A stretch of 64,000 nt of DNA, taken from positions 8,153-72,152 of the forward strand of contig CAYSXY010000006.1 in NCBI GenBank assembly GCA_964435165.1, read 5' to 3'. Shown in pieces: positions 1 through 8,999 of this stretch. The stretch's first letter is position 1, and every line of letters begins with the position of its first letter. The notes beneath the pieces are model-generated. The model did not search any database. It worked only from the letters and a program-made list of their open reading frames with translations, and had not been told where the DNA came from. The position numbers were made by a program, and so were the translations under genes. Origin of the DNA: CAYSXY01 sp964435165. Lineage in GTDB: Bacteria; Pseudomonadota; Alphaproteobacteria; Rickettsiales; RI-342.

Positions 1-1
1 A

Positions 2-220
2 CGCGTCTCACGACGTCACACTCGACCTCTGCTTGAACAGGGCGATAAACACTCTATACTCAGCAATCTGTTGGCGACGCGAGAACCATTTTATCGGCAA
101 GCTCACCTTCATATCGACAGCGCCGCAGGCAGCCATGCGGCGATCGTCCATACCATTATTCGCCAATTGAAAGAGCATGTGTCCCGTATACCTTCCGATG
201 CCTCCACCCATGCCGACTGA
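2..220 (+). CDS. aroK: Shikimate kinase, C-terminal end (partial)
   Basis: The frame is open from the left edge to a TGA at 218-220, giving 72 residues of a protein whose beginning lies outside the window. It reads RPLLEQGD, then LLATREPFYRQAHLHID, which matches the lid and C-terminal region of shikimate kinase (typically RPLL, then R-x-P-x-Y-x-E/Q-A). The family phosphorylates shikimate with ATP in the chorismate pathway. The next gene is aroB, the usual alphaproteobacterial partner, and it starts inside this gene's end, which suggests translational coupling. The identity rests on the C-terminal motif and the neighbour only, because the P-loop is not in view. Confidence 0.8.
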   Translation, partial: RVSRRHTRPLLEQGDKHSILSNLLATREPFYRQAHLHIDSAAGSHAAIVHTIIRQLKEHVSRIPSDASTHAD

Positions 221-1319
221 ATTCCTGGAATTACCCGTTACCTTAGGTCAGCGCAGCTACCCGATTCGTGTCGGTAGTGGCGCCCTTTCCTTAGCAGCAG
301 ATACGGTATCAACTCTCTTGCCGGAGTGTCGACGCCTCATCATCCTCAGTGATACGCATGTTATGAATGCTTATGGATCGATCCTCACCACGCAACTCAC
401 TGAGGCAGGATATGACTACCTTGACCTCACCGTAGCCCCGGGCGAGGGCAGCAAATCTTTTGGGGAACTGGAGCGGTTGGCCAATGCCGTGCTGCATTGG
501 GGCATTGATCGCCAGAGCGCCCTTCTGGCCCTTGGGGGCGGTGTGGTCGGCGATTTGGGCGGATTTCTGGCAAGCATCCTGCTGCGTGGTATCCCGTTCA
601 TCCAACTGCCAACCACGTTACTGGCCCAGGTTGATAGCTCCGTCGGCGGTAAGACGGCCATTAACAGCCCGGTCGGTAAAAACCTCATCGGCAGCTTTTA
701 TCAACCCCGGCTGGTGCTGGCCGATACGGATACGCTTCGTAGCCTGCCTGCGCGTGAATTGCGCGCCGGCTACGCTGAAATCGTTAAATATGCGCTGATT
801 GGCGATGCCGCTTTTTTTGAATGGCTAGAGGCGCATAGTGGTGACATCCTCGCCTGCGACGGCCCTGCGCTGCGCCATGCCATTTACACCGGTTGTTCAC
901 ATAAAGCCCGAATCGTTGCTGCTGATGAGACCGAGCAAAGCCAGCGCGCATTGCTTAATCTCGGCCATACCTTTGGTCATGCCTATGAGAAATATTTCGG
1001 CTATGACGGTCGCTTATTGCATGGTGAAGCGGTTGCGTTGGGAATGGTGCAGGCGTTTCAGTTGTCAGCTGCTCTCGGCCACTGCGACCCCGGCCATGCA
1101 GTGCGACTCACCGCATTGCTGCAACAGGCAGGACTGCCGACATCCCCTCGCGATCTGCCTGACACCCCGCCGCCAAAAGATATCCTGAATGCGATGTATG
1201 ACGATAAAAAATCGCTGCGTGGTAGTCTGACCTTTATTCTTGCGCGGGGTATCGGAGAGGCGTTTATTGCACGTGATGTTCCCGCTAATGCGGTGATGGC
1301 TGTATTGGAGTCTGCTTGA
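210..1319 (+). CDS. aroB: 3-dehydroquinate synthase
   Basis: Converts DAHP to 3-dehydroquinate, the second step of the shikimate pathway, using NAD+ and a divalent metal in the cytoplasm. Visible motifs are the glycine-rich NAD site GGGVVGDLGGF (about residues 109-119), PTTLLAQVDSSVGGKT with the substrate-binding lysine, GYAEIVKYALI carrying the metal-binding glutamate, and the metal histidines in NLGHTFGHAYE and LLHGEAVALGM. Length (369 residues) is normal. The frame extends to an ATG at 177, but the family usually begins just before the LELPVTLGQRSYPI strand, so the ATG at 210 (or 198) is preferred. It overlaps the end of aroK, and its TGA overlaps the ATG of the next gene (TGATG), so the three genes are probably one operon. 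Confidence 0.95.
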   Translation: MPTEFLELPVTLGQRSYPIRVGSGALSLAADTVSTLLPECRRLIILSDTHVMNAYGSILTTQLTEAGYDYLDLTVAPGEGSKSFGELERLANAVLHWGIDRQSALLALGGGVVGDLGGFLASILLRGIPFIQLPTTLLAQVDSSVGGKTAINSPVGKNLIGSFYQPRLVLADTDTLRSLPARELRAGYAEIVKYALIGDAAFFEWLEAHSGDILACDGPALRHAIYTGCSHKARIVAADETEQSQRALLNLGHTFGHAYEKYFGYDGRLLHGEAVALGMVQAFQLSAALGHCDPGHAVRLTALLQQAGLPTSPRDLPDTPPPKDILNAMYDDKKSLRGSLTFILARGIGEAFIARDVPANAVMAVLESA

Positions 1320-2593
1320 TGACCGGAATAGAAATTACCCTGCTCGCCCTGATTGTCATTTTGCTGTTGCTACTATCGGGCTTTTTTTCCGGCTCGGAGA
1401 CGGCATTAACCGCCATTTCCCGCGCGCGTATCCACGCATTGGAGAAGGAAGGCAACCGGCGTGCGTCGTTTGTGCGCAGACTACGCGACGATAAGGAAAG
1501 GCTGATCGGAACCATCCTGCTCGGCAATAATCTGGTGAATATTACGGCCTCGGCGTTGGCCACAACCCTGGCGATTCAATTATTCGGTTTCGAAGGGGTG
1601 GCCGCCGCGACGCTGATCCTGACGATTTTGGTCATCATTTTTGCTGAAGTACTGCCCAAAACCTTTGCCATTCAGCATACGGAACGTGCGGCGCTGTTTG
1701 TCTCGCCCGTCTTTCTGTTTTTAGTCAAAATCAGCTACCCTATCACCACGCTGGTCTATGCGATGGTTCGCGTTATTTTCAGACTTTTCGGGGTGCGCGA
1801 AGCACAATCCTACGTGTCGGCCCGCGAAGCGATCCGCGGCATGATTGATCTGCATCATCAGGAAGGGGAAATGGAGCGTATCGACCGGGATATGCTGGGA
1901 AGCGTGCTGGATCTGGCCGAAGTACAGGTGGCGGAGGTGATGGTGCATCGCACCGATATGGTGCGTATCGATGCCGCCATGCCACCGGCCCAGATCATCG
2001 CCCGTGTGATGGATAGTATTCATACGCGCCTGCCACTCTATCGGGAGAATGAAGATAATATCGTGGGTATTATCCATGCCAAAGATGTGCTGCGTGCTAT
2101 TCGCAAACCTGGCGTTAAAATCAATGATATCGACATTCTCTCCATTGCCATGGAACCCTGGTTTATCCCCGAAACCACTACCTTGCTGGATCAACTCCAT
2201 GCATTTCGGCGACGGCGCTTTCATTTTGCCCTGGTGGTCGATGAATATGGCGTCTTGCAAGGCCTGATCACTCTCGAAGATATTCTGGAAGAAATTGTCG
2301 GCCAGATTGATGATGAACATGACCGGCAAGCGATGGGTGTACGCAAACTGGCGGATGGTAGCATCCTGTCACGTGGCACGACGACCATTCGCGATCTGAA
2401 CCGTATGTTTGACTGGAACCTGCCGGATGAACATGCCGCAACGATCGCCGGGCTGGTGATTCATGAAGCACGCATCATCCCTGAAGTAGGGGAACAGTTC
2501 ATTTTTCACGATTTCAGTTTTGAGATCACGCAAAAAGACCGCAATCAGGTGACCATGCTCAAAATCCGTCCTGTACCAGACTCAGCTTTATAA
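1319..2593 (+). CDS. CNNM/CBS/CorC-HlyC domain membrane protein
   Basis: A 424-residue protein of the HlyC/CorC family (DUF21/CNNM transmembrane domain, two CBS domains, C-terminal CorC_HlyC domain). The first 150 residues hold a hydrophobic start followed by the family motif SGFFSGSETALTAISRARI, then further membrane segments (GNNLVNITASALAT, FAEVLPKTFA). The CBS pair spans about residues 190-330 (EVMVHRTDMV, GIIHAKDVL, LVVDEYGVLQGLITLEDILEEIVG). The end (ISQKDRN-type HDFSFEI region) is the small CorC domain. Family members are linked to Mg2+/Co2+ efflux or magnesium homeostasis; the exact ion here is not known. A TTG at 1316 is possible, but the ATG at 1319 overlapping aroB's stop is the natural start. 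The aroK-aroB-CorC order is common in alphaproteobacteria. Confidence 0.88.
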   Translation: MTGIEITLLALIVILLLLLSGFFSGSETALTAISRARIHALEKEGNRRASFVRRLRDDKERLIGTILLGNNLVNITASALATTLAIQLFGFEGVAAATLILTILVIIFAEVLPKTFAIQHTERAALFVSPVFLFLVKISYPITTLVYAMVRVIFRLFGVREAQSYVSAREAIRGMIDLHHQEGEMERIDRDMLGSVLDLAEVQVAEVMVHRTDMVRIDAAMPPAQIIARVMDSIHTRLPLYRENEDNIVGIIHAKDVLRAIRKPGVKINDIDILSIAMEPWFIPETTTLLDQLHAFRRRRFHFALVVDEYGVLQGLITLEDILEEIVGQIDDEHDRQAMGVRKLADGSILSRGTTTIRDLNRMFDWNLPDEHAATIAGLVIHEARIIPEVGEQFIFHDFSFEITQKDRNQVTMLKIRPVPDSAL

Positions 2594-2613
2594 TGCCACT
2601 CTGGTCATGCGTC

Positions 2614-4764
2614 CTAAGCGGCCATCAATACCTGTTCTGTCGTTGCCCCCATATTCTGGCCATATGATTTGGCATATCCTGCAATGCGCACATCCGGGTT
2701 ATCCTTATCATTGTGAGTTTGCAGCTTTTCATGCTTGGTCACTGTTAGGCCATCACGCGCCATAGCTACTTGTAGCTCAGCAACACGAACTAACGCAGCC
2801 TGCATATTTTCGGGTTTACGCTCATGTGCTTCTTCCTCAAATCTAAAGCGCACACGCACATGGTCTACCATGTCCGGATCCATAAGATACGGCCAGACAG
2901 ACTGCCCACGGTTCGACATCATCTCCACCTGCATGCCGCTATCTTTTGCCACATTATTGAGGCGTTCTGCCAATACCTGATTAGTAGCAGCGACCATCAC
3001 CCGGTGTTGGCTGGCAATGGTTTGCAGATGCTCTGCCATCTCACCAACGGTGAGATTAAAGGCCTCTGGCTTTAATCCCGGGAACTGCCGGTCAATTCCC
3101 CATTGGTTCAGCACGTCGGCAATCGCTGGATCCGTTAACCGCATTGCTCCGGCACCATCAATCTGCTGCATCGCCTGCTTAAGACCCGTTTGCAGCCAGT
3201 GCGCAAATTCATACATTTCCTGAATCGTGCGAAAGGCTTCCAGCTGCATATGCTGGCCAAGCTCAAGATTCGTCGCCGCTTCAAAACGTCGAATCACTTC
3301 TTTATCCATTCCGGTCCAGGTAATGAAAAGATCCGCTCCGTCAAGCGCCTCACCTTTCCACTTACTTTCTTTTTGAAGCTTTTCCGGGCGGCTATACTCA
3401 TGCGCTGCTGTTTCCTGAAGGGATTGTCGTGAATCCGGCAGTTCCTGCTGGTCGTCAATGGCGGTCAGTCTGTCTAACGCGCTCAGTTTCTTCAGGCCAT
3501 GGCGGGTGATCCAGTTCACACGCTTCTCACGCTCACTGGCACGCTCAGCGAAATCGATATGTTTATCGGCCAAATCACCTAACTGTGGTTCTTCTCCGCG
3601 CTGAATGCGCTGCACACGTTCAATCACGGCTTGCGTAAATTCCTGTGTTCCGACGGCTGTCTCTTTGGTGCCTAAGAACCTGCCTAAACCTACCCGCATG
3701 GCAAGTCTCCCAACCATGCCATTGTGCTGACTTTTGATATCGCCCGTGTGGATACCATCGGCCAATGTCCACAACCATGCATCGCGGATTATGGTTGCCG
3801 TCTCAAGGTGCTGCGGGTTCTCTTTGCCGAGATGCTCAAGCATCATAATAGCGGCATTCAGCAAGCCTGAAGGATTTGCTATATTTTGCCCGGCAATATC
3901 TGGTGCCGTGCCGTGCACGGCTTCGAACATGGCCGCACGTGAGCCGATATTAGCCGTTCCCGCCATTCCGACTGAACCGGCAAGCTCGGCATTAATATCA
4001 GATAAAATATCACCGAATAAATTTTCGGTGACGATGGCGCTATATTGTTCCGGATCATTAGCAAATTTCGCCATGCCGATATCGATAATCTGTGCATCGG
4101 CAATAATGCCCTTTTTAGCATCACCGTGCCCAACGATATTACGTTTGATAAGGCCAGCTTCTTCATATTCCTCGGCAATTTTCTCGAAAATTTCCTTAAA
4201 CTTACCTTCGGTCAATTTGAGGATATTGCCCTTATGCATCACGGTCAGACGTTCCCGCCCTTCGGCAATTGCCTGCTCAAAGGCTGCGCGAATAATGCGC
4301 TCCATCCCGGATTCAGATTTATAGCTCAGCGCCTGAATAACATCTTCAGTTTGCCGATGCTCAATCGCCGCATACAGACCTTCTTCATTCTCTCGGACGA
4401 CCAACACATCGTGATTGGAGTGTTTTGACTGCACATAGGGGTTCATCGACCAGGCCGGGCGGAAGTTGGCAAACAGGCCAAGCCCTTTACGCATTGTCAC
4501 GTTGAAGCTTTTGGTCGCGCCTAATGTATCTGGCGTGGATGTCGGCGCTTTGAGAATGGTACCAACCTCAGCCATGCGAGCGACGGCGGCATTGATTTCA
4601 TCTGCCGTAGCATCTTTGCCAAAGGCAACTTCTTCAAAATCAATGGCTGCACCCGCGGCCTGCAAAATGCTAACGACTGCATCTGTAATTTCAGGCCCAA
4701 TGCCATCTCCTTTAACAAGAATGACTGGCTCATTTTTATGTTGTTCTACATCTGCCGCGGACAT
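2614..4764 (-). CDS. icd: Isocitrate dehydrogenase with long C-terminal extension, NAD-type signature
   Basis: Oxidative decarboxylation of isocitrate to 2-oxoglutarate in the TCA cycle. Residues 1-390 are the dehydrogenase core: GDGIGPE (19-25), STPDTLGATKSFNVTMRKGL, RENEEGLY, MHKGNILK, TENLFGDILSDI, and HGTAPDIAGQNIANP (284-298). The cofactor loop has D289, I290 and A296 where the NADP enzyme of E. coli has K344, Y345 and V351; these changes are known NAD-specificity determinants. Residues 391-716 are extra. Part of this (about 608-642, VEMMSNRGQSVWP then MVDHVRVRF) resembles the C-terminal domain of the longer Rickettsia/Thermus-type enzymes of about 480-500 residues, but the total of 716 is far longer. 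The frame opens at 4821; the ATG at 4764 is chosen because AGGAGG lies 7 bases upstream. It is convergent with the preceding gene. Confidence 0.9.
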   Translation of the reverse strand: MSAADVEQHKNEPVILVKGDGIGPEITDAVVSILQAAGAAIDFEEVAFGKDATADEINAAVARMAEVGTILKAPTSTPDTLGATKSFNVTMRKGLGLFANFRPAWSMNPYVQSKHSNHDVLVVRENEEGLYAAIEHRQTEDVIQALSYKSESGMERIIRAAFEQAIAEGRERLTVMHKGNILKLTEGKFKEIFEKIAEEYEEAGLIKRNIVGHGDAKKGIIADAQIIDIGMAKFANDPEQYSAIVTENLFGDILSDINAELAGSVGMAGTANIGSRAAMFEAVHGTAPDIAGQNIANPSGLLNAAIMMLEHLGKENPQHLETATIIRDAWLWTLADGIHTGDIKSQHNGMVGRLAMRVGLGRFLGTKETAVGTQEFTQAVIERVQRIQRGEEPQLGDLADKHIDFAERASEREKRVNWITRHGLKKLSALDRLTAIDDQQELPDSRQSLQETAAHEYSRPEKLQKESKWKGEALDGADLFITWTGMDKEVIRRFEAATNLELGQHMQLEAFRTIQEMYEFAHWLQTGLKQAMQQIDGAGAMRLTDPAIADVLNQWGIDRQFPGLKPEAFNLTVGEMAEHLQTIASQHRVMVAATNQVLAERLNNVAKDSGMQVEMMSNRGQSVWPYLMDPDMVDHVRVRFRFEEEAHERKPENMQAALVRVAELQVAMARDGLTVTKHEKLQTHNDKDNPDVRIAGYAKSYGQNMGATTEQVLMAA

Positions 4765-4868
4765 ACTCGCCTCCTGCTTGAAAATTTGCGGGAAATTACG
4801 CAGAGACGACCCACCTGTCAATTAAGGATTTAACAATTGCATTAACCAATGCCTTTTCCCGGCTCCTT

Positions 4869-6080
4869 TTATCTGGGTAGCAAGATGCCCATCGCATGGC
4901 GCATGAGCAGTTGTTTGAGCGGTGGAATGCGGTTCACGGTCGCCAGGCCAAGTCGGCGAGCGGCGATAACAGGCGCAAATGGGCTACGAAATAGCTCGTT
5001 CAATCCATCCGTGACCTGCATCATACTGGTGATATCCAGTCGACGCGCACGTTCATAATCATCCAATACGCTGCTGTCGCCAATATCCAGCCCCACATGA
5101 TGATGGCGCGCCACCTTCTGTGCCAATATTTGTGCATCGCGCAGGCCAAGGTTCACCCCTTGCCCGGCGATGGGATGGATCCCATGTGCTGCATCGCCAA
5201 TAAGCGCTACACGTGGTGCGACCATGCGATTGGCTTTTAGCAAGGTCAGGGGATAGGACCAGCGTTTGCCCGGCATGGAGACCTCTCCCCAATATTCGCC
5301 GAAGCGTTGCTGCAGTTCAGCATTAAATGCTGCTTTATCCAACGCCAGATACCCCTCAGCGTAGGTTGTTTTTTCGGTCCAGACGACCGCAGAGCGATGT
5401 GTGCCTGAAGCATCATCGGTCATTGGCAGCACGGCAAACGGCCCGGAAGGCAGGAACCGCTCTAATGCCACGCCGTCATGTGGCTCGCTATGGCTCACCA
5501 TGCAGACAATCGCCGTTTGGTGGTAATCTTTCACCGAGATGGTGATGCCTGCCATGTCGCGCAGTTGAGAACGTTTACCATCCGCCGCTACGGCAAGAGA
5601 AGTGATAAGCGTCGTCCCATCATCTAACTGCAGTGTGAGGCCTCCTTCCGCCTGCTCAGTGGAAAGGAGTGAGCGACCTTCCATCATGGTAATGCCGGGT
5701 TGCTCGTTGGCAGCACTCAGCAATCCCTGACGAATATAGCGGTTTTCAATAATATACCCCATCGGGTCGGAGCCAACATCCTGATGGTCATAGTGCAGGA
5801 ATTGCGGCGCATCACCGTCGACGATACGAATATCCAGAATCGGTTCGGCATGTGGGCGCATGGCCTGCCAGGCTCCGATTTCCTCTAAAAATAACGTTGT
5901 TCCGTAGGCAATGGCGCTGACGCGCCCGTCAAACCCCTCTTGTATTTGTGACGCATAAGGTGTTTTTTCCAGCAATGTGACTGGCACCTGCTGTTTTGCC
6001 AATGCCAGCGCCAGCCCAAGGCCCACCATGCCGCCCCCGACAATGACACACGGACAGCGATTTTCCCGGCTCTGGCTCAT
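4869..6080 (-). CDS. ubiH: FAD-dependent ubiquinone-biosynthesis hydroxylase (UbiH/UbiF/VisC family)
   Basis: A class A flavoprotein monooxygenase of 403 residues. It has the Rossmann GxGxxG fingerprint VGGGMVGLGLALALA (14-28), the DG motif AVAADGKRSQLR (about 163-174), and the GD motif VALIGDAAHGIHPIAGQGVNLGLRD in the 290-315 region, the last being the UbiH family hallmark (HP-x-AGQG-x-N-LG-x-D). Such enzymes hydroxylate the aromatic ring of ubiquinone precursors at the membrane. Which ring position this one uses (UbiH, UbiF, UbiI or UbiL type) cannot be told from motifs, so the symbol is provisional. It lies about 100 bp upstream of icd on the same strand and is divergent from amtB. Confidence 0.85.
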   Translation of the reverse strand: MSQSRENRCPCVIVGGGMVGLGLALALAKQQVPVTLLEKTPYASQIQEGFDGRVSAIAYGTTLFLEEIGAWQAMRPHAEPILDIRIVDGDAPQFLHYDHQDVGSDPMGYIIENRYIRQGLLSAANEQPGITMMEGRSLLSTEQAEGGLTLQLDDGTTLITSLAVAADGKRSQLRDMAGITISVKDYHQTAIVCMVSHSEPHDGVALERFLPSGPFAVLPMTDDASGTHRSAVVWTEKTTYAEGYLALDKAAFNAELQQRFGEYWGEVSMPGKRWSYPLTLLKANRMVAPRVALIGDAAHGIHPIAGQGVNLGLRDAQILAQKVARHHHVGLDIGDSSVLDDYERARRLDITSMMQVTDGLNELFRSPFAPVIAARRLGLATVNRIPPLKQLLMRHAMGILLPR

Positions 6081-6256
6081 TTTCTCCTCGATCTTCTCTG
6101 TGCAGCGGCAACAATTTGCTGGATTTTCATCGCGTTACCTTTTACACCACTAGCATATTGCCGCTTGTTGCGGCGCAATATTGTATGATGCCATAAATGA
6201 GTATAGGCGATGCACCTATGCAGTACAATCAATAGCTCTCATTCTACGAGTCACCC

Positions 6257-7576
6257 ATGATATTATCCCGTCATTTTTTCATTTTTTGTTCATTGATAGG
6301 TCTCAGCAGCCTGCTCCCAGCCCCTGCCCAAGCGGCCGTATCGGCTGAATCCGCCTTTATTTTTAACACGCTACTCTTCCTGATGGGTGGGTTTTTAGTC
6401 ATGTTCATGGCTGCTGGTTTTGCGATGCTGGAGGCCGGGATGGTACGTGCTACCAGCGTGACCTCCATTCTGACGAAAAATATCGCGCTCTATTCACTCG
6501 CCGGCATCATGTTCTATCTGGTGGGGTATAATCTCATGTATCTTGATGTTGATGGTGGATATATGGGGACATTCATGCCATGGGCTGCCAATGATATAGC
6601 TGCACTCAACGGTGCGGTTGAGGCCGGCAGCTATGCGTCGGCTTCTGACTGGTTTTTCCAAATGGTGTTTGTCGCTACTGCAGCGTCCGTTGTCTCCGGC
6701 ACCCTGGCAGAGCGTATTCGGCTGTGGCCATTCCTTCTCTTCGTCATTGTTCTAACTGGCGTGATTTACCCGATTGCCGGCGCATGGAAATGGGGCGGTG
6801 GATTTTTGGACAGTATGGGTTTTGCCGATTTTGCCGGCTCAACCCTGGTGCATTCTGTTGGCGGCTGGGCCGCCCTTGCCGGCGTATTGCTGCTGGGGGC
6901 GCGTCATGGACGTTACGCGCCGGACGGCAAATCGCACCCGATGCCCGGTTCTAACCTTCCCTTAGCCACCATCGGCACCTTTATTCTCTGGCTGGGCTGG
7001 TTCGGTTTCAATGGCGGCTCTCAATTAGCTCTGGGCACTATCAGCGATGCCGTGTCAGTCGCCACGATTTTTGTGAATACCAACATGGCCGCTGCTGCTG
7101 GCGTTATCAGTGCCATGCTGTTGACTCAATGGCGCTATGGCAAGGTGGATTTGACCATGGCGCTCAACGGTGCGTTGGGAGGCCTGGTGAGCATTACAGC
7201 CGAGCCACTGACACCGATCCCCGGGGAAGCGATGCTGATTGGTGCTGTCGGCGGTCTGATTGTCGTTATCGTCGTACCGCTGCTCGATAAGCTCAAAATT
7301 GATGATGTGGTCGGGGCCATCCCTGTCCATTTATGTTGCGGCATCTGGGGCACCATGGTCGTGCCGCTGACAAATCCCGATGCCGATCTGTTTACCCAGT
7401 TTGTTGGTGTGATGGTCATCGGCATGTTTGCTTTCACCGCCAGCGCAATTGTCTGGCTCCTTATCAAGGTCACTATTGGCTTACGCATTCGCTCTGCCGA
7501 TGAGCGAAAAGGGCCTGATATTGCCGAACTGGGAATGGAAGCTTATCCGGAATTTGTCCTTTCCAGCAAATATTGA
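6257..7576 (+). CDS. amtB: Ammonium transporter
   Basis: A 439-residue Amt/MEP/Rh channel of the inner membrane. It starts with a cleavable-looking signal peptide (ILSRHFFIFCSLIG, then PAPAQAA, cleavage near residue 27), as in AmtB proteins, and continues with about eleven hydrophobic segments. Family motifs include AAGFAMLEAG, DWFFQMVFVATAASVVSGTLAERI, STLVHSVGGWAALAGV, LGWFGFNGGS and a late conserved histidine in IPVHLCCGIWGT, corresponding to the twin-histidine pore. A glnK/PII gene is usually adjacent but none is present; an unknown gene follows 13 bp downstream. I saw no sigma-54 box (TGGCAC-N5-TTGC) in the 176 bp upstream. Confidence 0.95.
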   Translation: MILSRHFFIFCSLIGLSSLLPAPAQAAVSAESAFIFNTLLFLMGGFLVMFMAAGFAMLEAGMVRATSVTSILTKNIALYSLAGIMFYLVGYNLMYLDVDGGYMGTFMPWAANDIAALNGAVEAGSYASASDWFFQMVFVATAASVVSGTLAERIRLWPFLLFVIVLTGVIYPIAGAWKWGGGFLDSMGFADFAGSTLVHSVGGWAALAGVLLLGARHGRYAPDGKSHPMPGSNLPLATIGTFILWLGWFGFNGGSQLALGTISDAVSVATIFVNTNMAAAAGVISAMLLTQWRYGKVDLTMALNGALGGLVSITAEPLTPIPGEAMLIGAVGGLIVVIVVPLLDKLKIDDVVGAIPVHLCCGIWGTMVVPLTNPDADLFTQFVGVMVIGMFAFTASAIVWLLIKVTIGLRIRSADERKGPDIAELGMEAYPEFVLSSKY

Positions 7577-7589
7577 TGCCATACCGACG

Positions 7590-8189
7590 ATGACAGCATC
7601 TTCCCACTCGGAATCGTTTGACCCGATTGCGGCGCTTGGTGATTTTACCGCCTTGCTCAAACGCGTCTCGTGGTTTGCGCATGTGGGCGAACCGGTTGAT
7701 TCCGCTCATCGCGGCCTGGCTCTGGACTATCTCTCCGGCATGGGAGCATCGGATTGCAGCGTCGCCTATATTCATGATTGGAGCGATGCGTTGGATATTG
7801 CAGCATCGCTCGATGCCGATGCCAGTTGGCGGGAAGAAGAAGACCGGCTGATGGACGAGCTCGCAGCGCTGGCGCTAAGCCATGCGAGTGAAGATGACTT
7901 ACGCATGGCAATGACCACGATGATCGCGGAATTAAGCCGCATCATTCCCGCAGCTATCCGAGCTCGTATGCAGGCTGAAGGTGAGATTGACGATGCGCTG
8001 GCCGATGCCATTTTCGGCGCCACTATCCATGCGGTGGAGGCTTCGGCTTTACTTGTAACCAGCGGTGGAGGTAGTGATATCTCGCCATTACCGGAAGGAT
8101 TTCCGCACCCCTTTCATAGCCGTTTTCGCCTTTATGAATTAGGCCATTGGCCGATTGGGATTGTCGGGCGCAGCTTTTTCGTGTTTTAA
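7590..8189 (+). CDS. Unknown protein downstream of amtB
   Basis: 199 residues with no recognised family. The frame opens inside amtB at 7428, but the ATG at 7590, 13 bp past the amtB stop, gives a sensible start. The protein is acidic and mostly helical in look (DALDIAASLDAD, EEEDRLMDELAALALSHASED), with no signal peptide or clear membrane segment, and ends with a more aromatic tail (FHSRFRLYELGHWPIGIVG). It sits 6 bp before xthA, so it may be co-transcribed with its neighbours. Coding is supported by the long frame, codon use like that of flanking genes and tight spacing. No function is proposed. Confidence 0.7.
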   Translation: MTASSHSESFDPIAALGDFTALLKRVSWFAHVGEPVDSAHRGLALDYLSGMGASDCSVAYIHDWSDALDIAASLDADASWREEEDRLMDELAALALSHASEDDLRMAMTTMIAELSRIIPAAIRARMQAEGEIDDALADAIFGATIHAVEASALLVTSGGGSDISPLPEGFPHPFHSRFRLYELGHWPIGIVGRSFFVF

Positions 8190-8195
8190 GAACGA

Positions 8196-8999
8196 ATGAA
8201 TACATTCACGATTGCCAGTTGGAACATCAATTCTGTACGCCTGCGCTTGCCGCTGGTGCAACAATTTGTGGAAAGTGACCAGCCCGACATTCTTTGCCTG
8301 CAGGAAACCAAGGTGGAGGACGGTAAATTTCCGGTCGAGGGGCTGAAGGCGCTGGGCTACCCATATCTCGCCTTTGCCGGGGAAAAATCGTACAATGGTG
8401 TCGCGATTGCCTCCAAATTGCCGCTGGAATGTATCGATACGGTTGACTTTGCCCGCACCGGGCAAAAGCGGCATATTCAGGCAACCTTACCGGGCGGTAT
8501 TGAATTACATAATGTCTACATTCCTGCCGGTGGTGACATTCCCGATCCAGACGAAAATCCCAAATTCCGCATGAAACTGGAGATGGTCGAAGCACTCACC
8601 GAATGGGGTCATACGATGGACGAGCGCCCGCGCATTATTCTCGGTGACTTTAATATTGCTCCGTTAGAACATGATGTGTGGAGCAGCCGTCAGTTGCGCA
8701 ATGTGGTCAGTCACACGCCGATTGAACGTGACATGCTGATACAGATGCAACAGGCCAACGGATGGCAGGATTCGGTACGGCACTATGTGCCGACAGATCA
8801 GAAAAGCTATAGCTGGTGGAGCTATCGCGCGCGCGATTGGGAAGCCTCGGACAGAGGACGGCGGCTCGATCATCTCTGGCTCAGCCCGGCGCTGCATGAG
8901 GGCCTGGAAAGCGCAGCCAACCGCAAAGAAGTGCGTGGATGGCATAAACCTTCCGACCACGCCCCGGTGATTGCCCGTATTCATTGGGAGCATTCTTGA
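8196..8999 (+). CDS. xthA: Exodeoxyribonuclease III / AP endonuclease
   Basis: An EEP-family nuclease of 267 residues that cuts DNA at abasic sites and removes 3' blocks in base excision repair. It starts MNTFTIASWNINSVRLRL, with the metal-binding asparagine, then has LCLQETKVEDGKFP (metal-binding Glu), YIPAGGDIPD, GDFNIAPLEHDVW (catalytic Asp and Asn) and ends with RRLDHLWLSPAL and KPSDHAPV (catalytic Asp-His). These are the ordered motifs of XthA, and the length is typical. Its TGA overlaps the ATG of the next gene. Alphaproteobacterial xthA genes often lie near lolA and ftsK; here those are 25 kb away. Confidence 0.96.
   Translation: MNTFTIASWNINSVRLRLPLVQQFVESDQPDILCLQETKVEDGKFPVEGLKALGYPYLAFAGEKSYNGVAIASKLPLECIDTVDFARTGQKRHIQATLPGGIELHNVYIPAGGDIPDPDENPKFRMKLEMVEALTEWGHTMDERPRIILGDFNIAPLEHDVWSSRQLRNVVSHTPIERDMLIQMQQANGWQDSVRHYVPTDQKSYSWWSYRARDWEASDRGRRLDHLWLSPALHEGLESAANRKEVRGWHKPSDHAPVIARIHWEHS

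Noticed and set aside
1721..2329. 202-codon open frame antisense to the CNNM/CorC gene
   Set aside because: The plus-strand CBS and CorC domains are unambiguous here; the His-rich antisense product looks like a frame artefact.
3734..4324. 196-codon open frame antisense to icd
   Set aside because: Covers the conserved dehydrogenase core of icd on the other strand.
6081..6256. Sigma-54 promoter before amtB
   Set aside because: No TGGCAC-N5-TTGC-like pair was found; the closest GCAC and TGCA words have the wrong layout.
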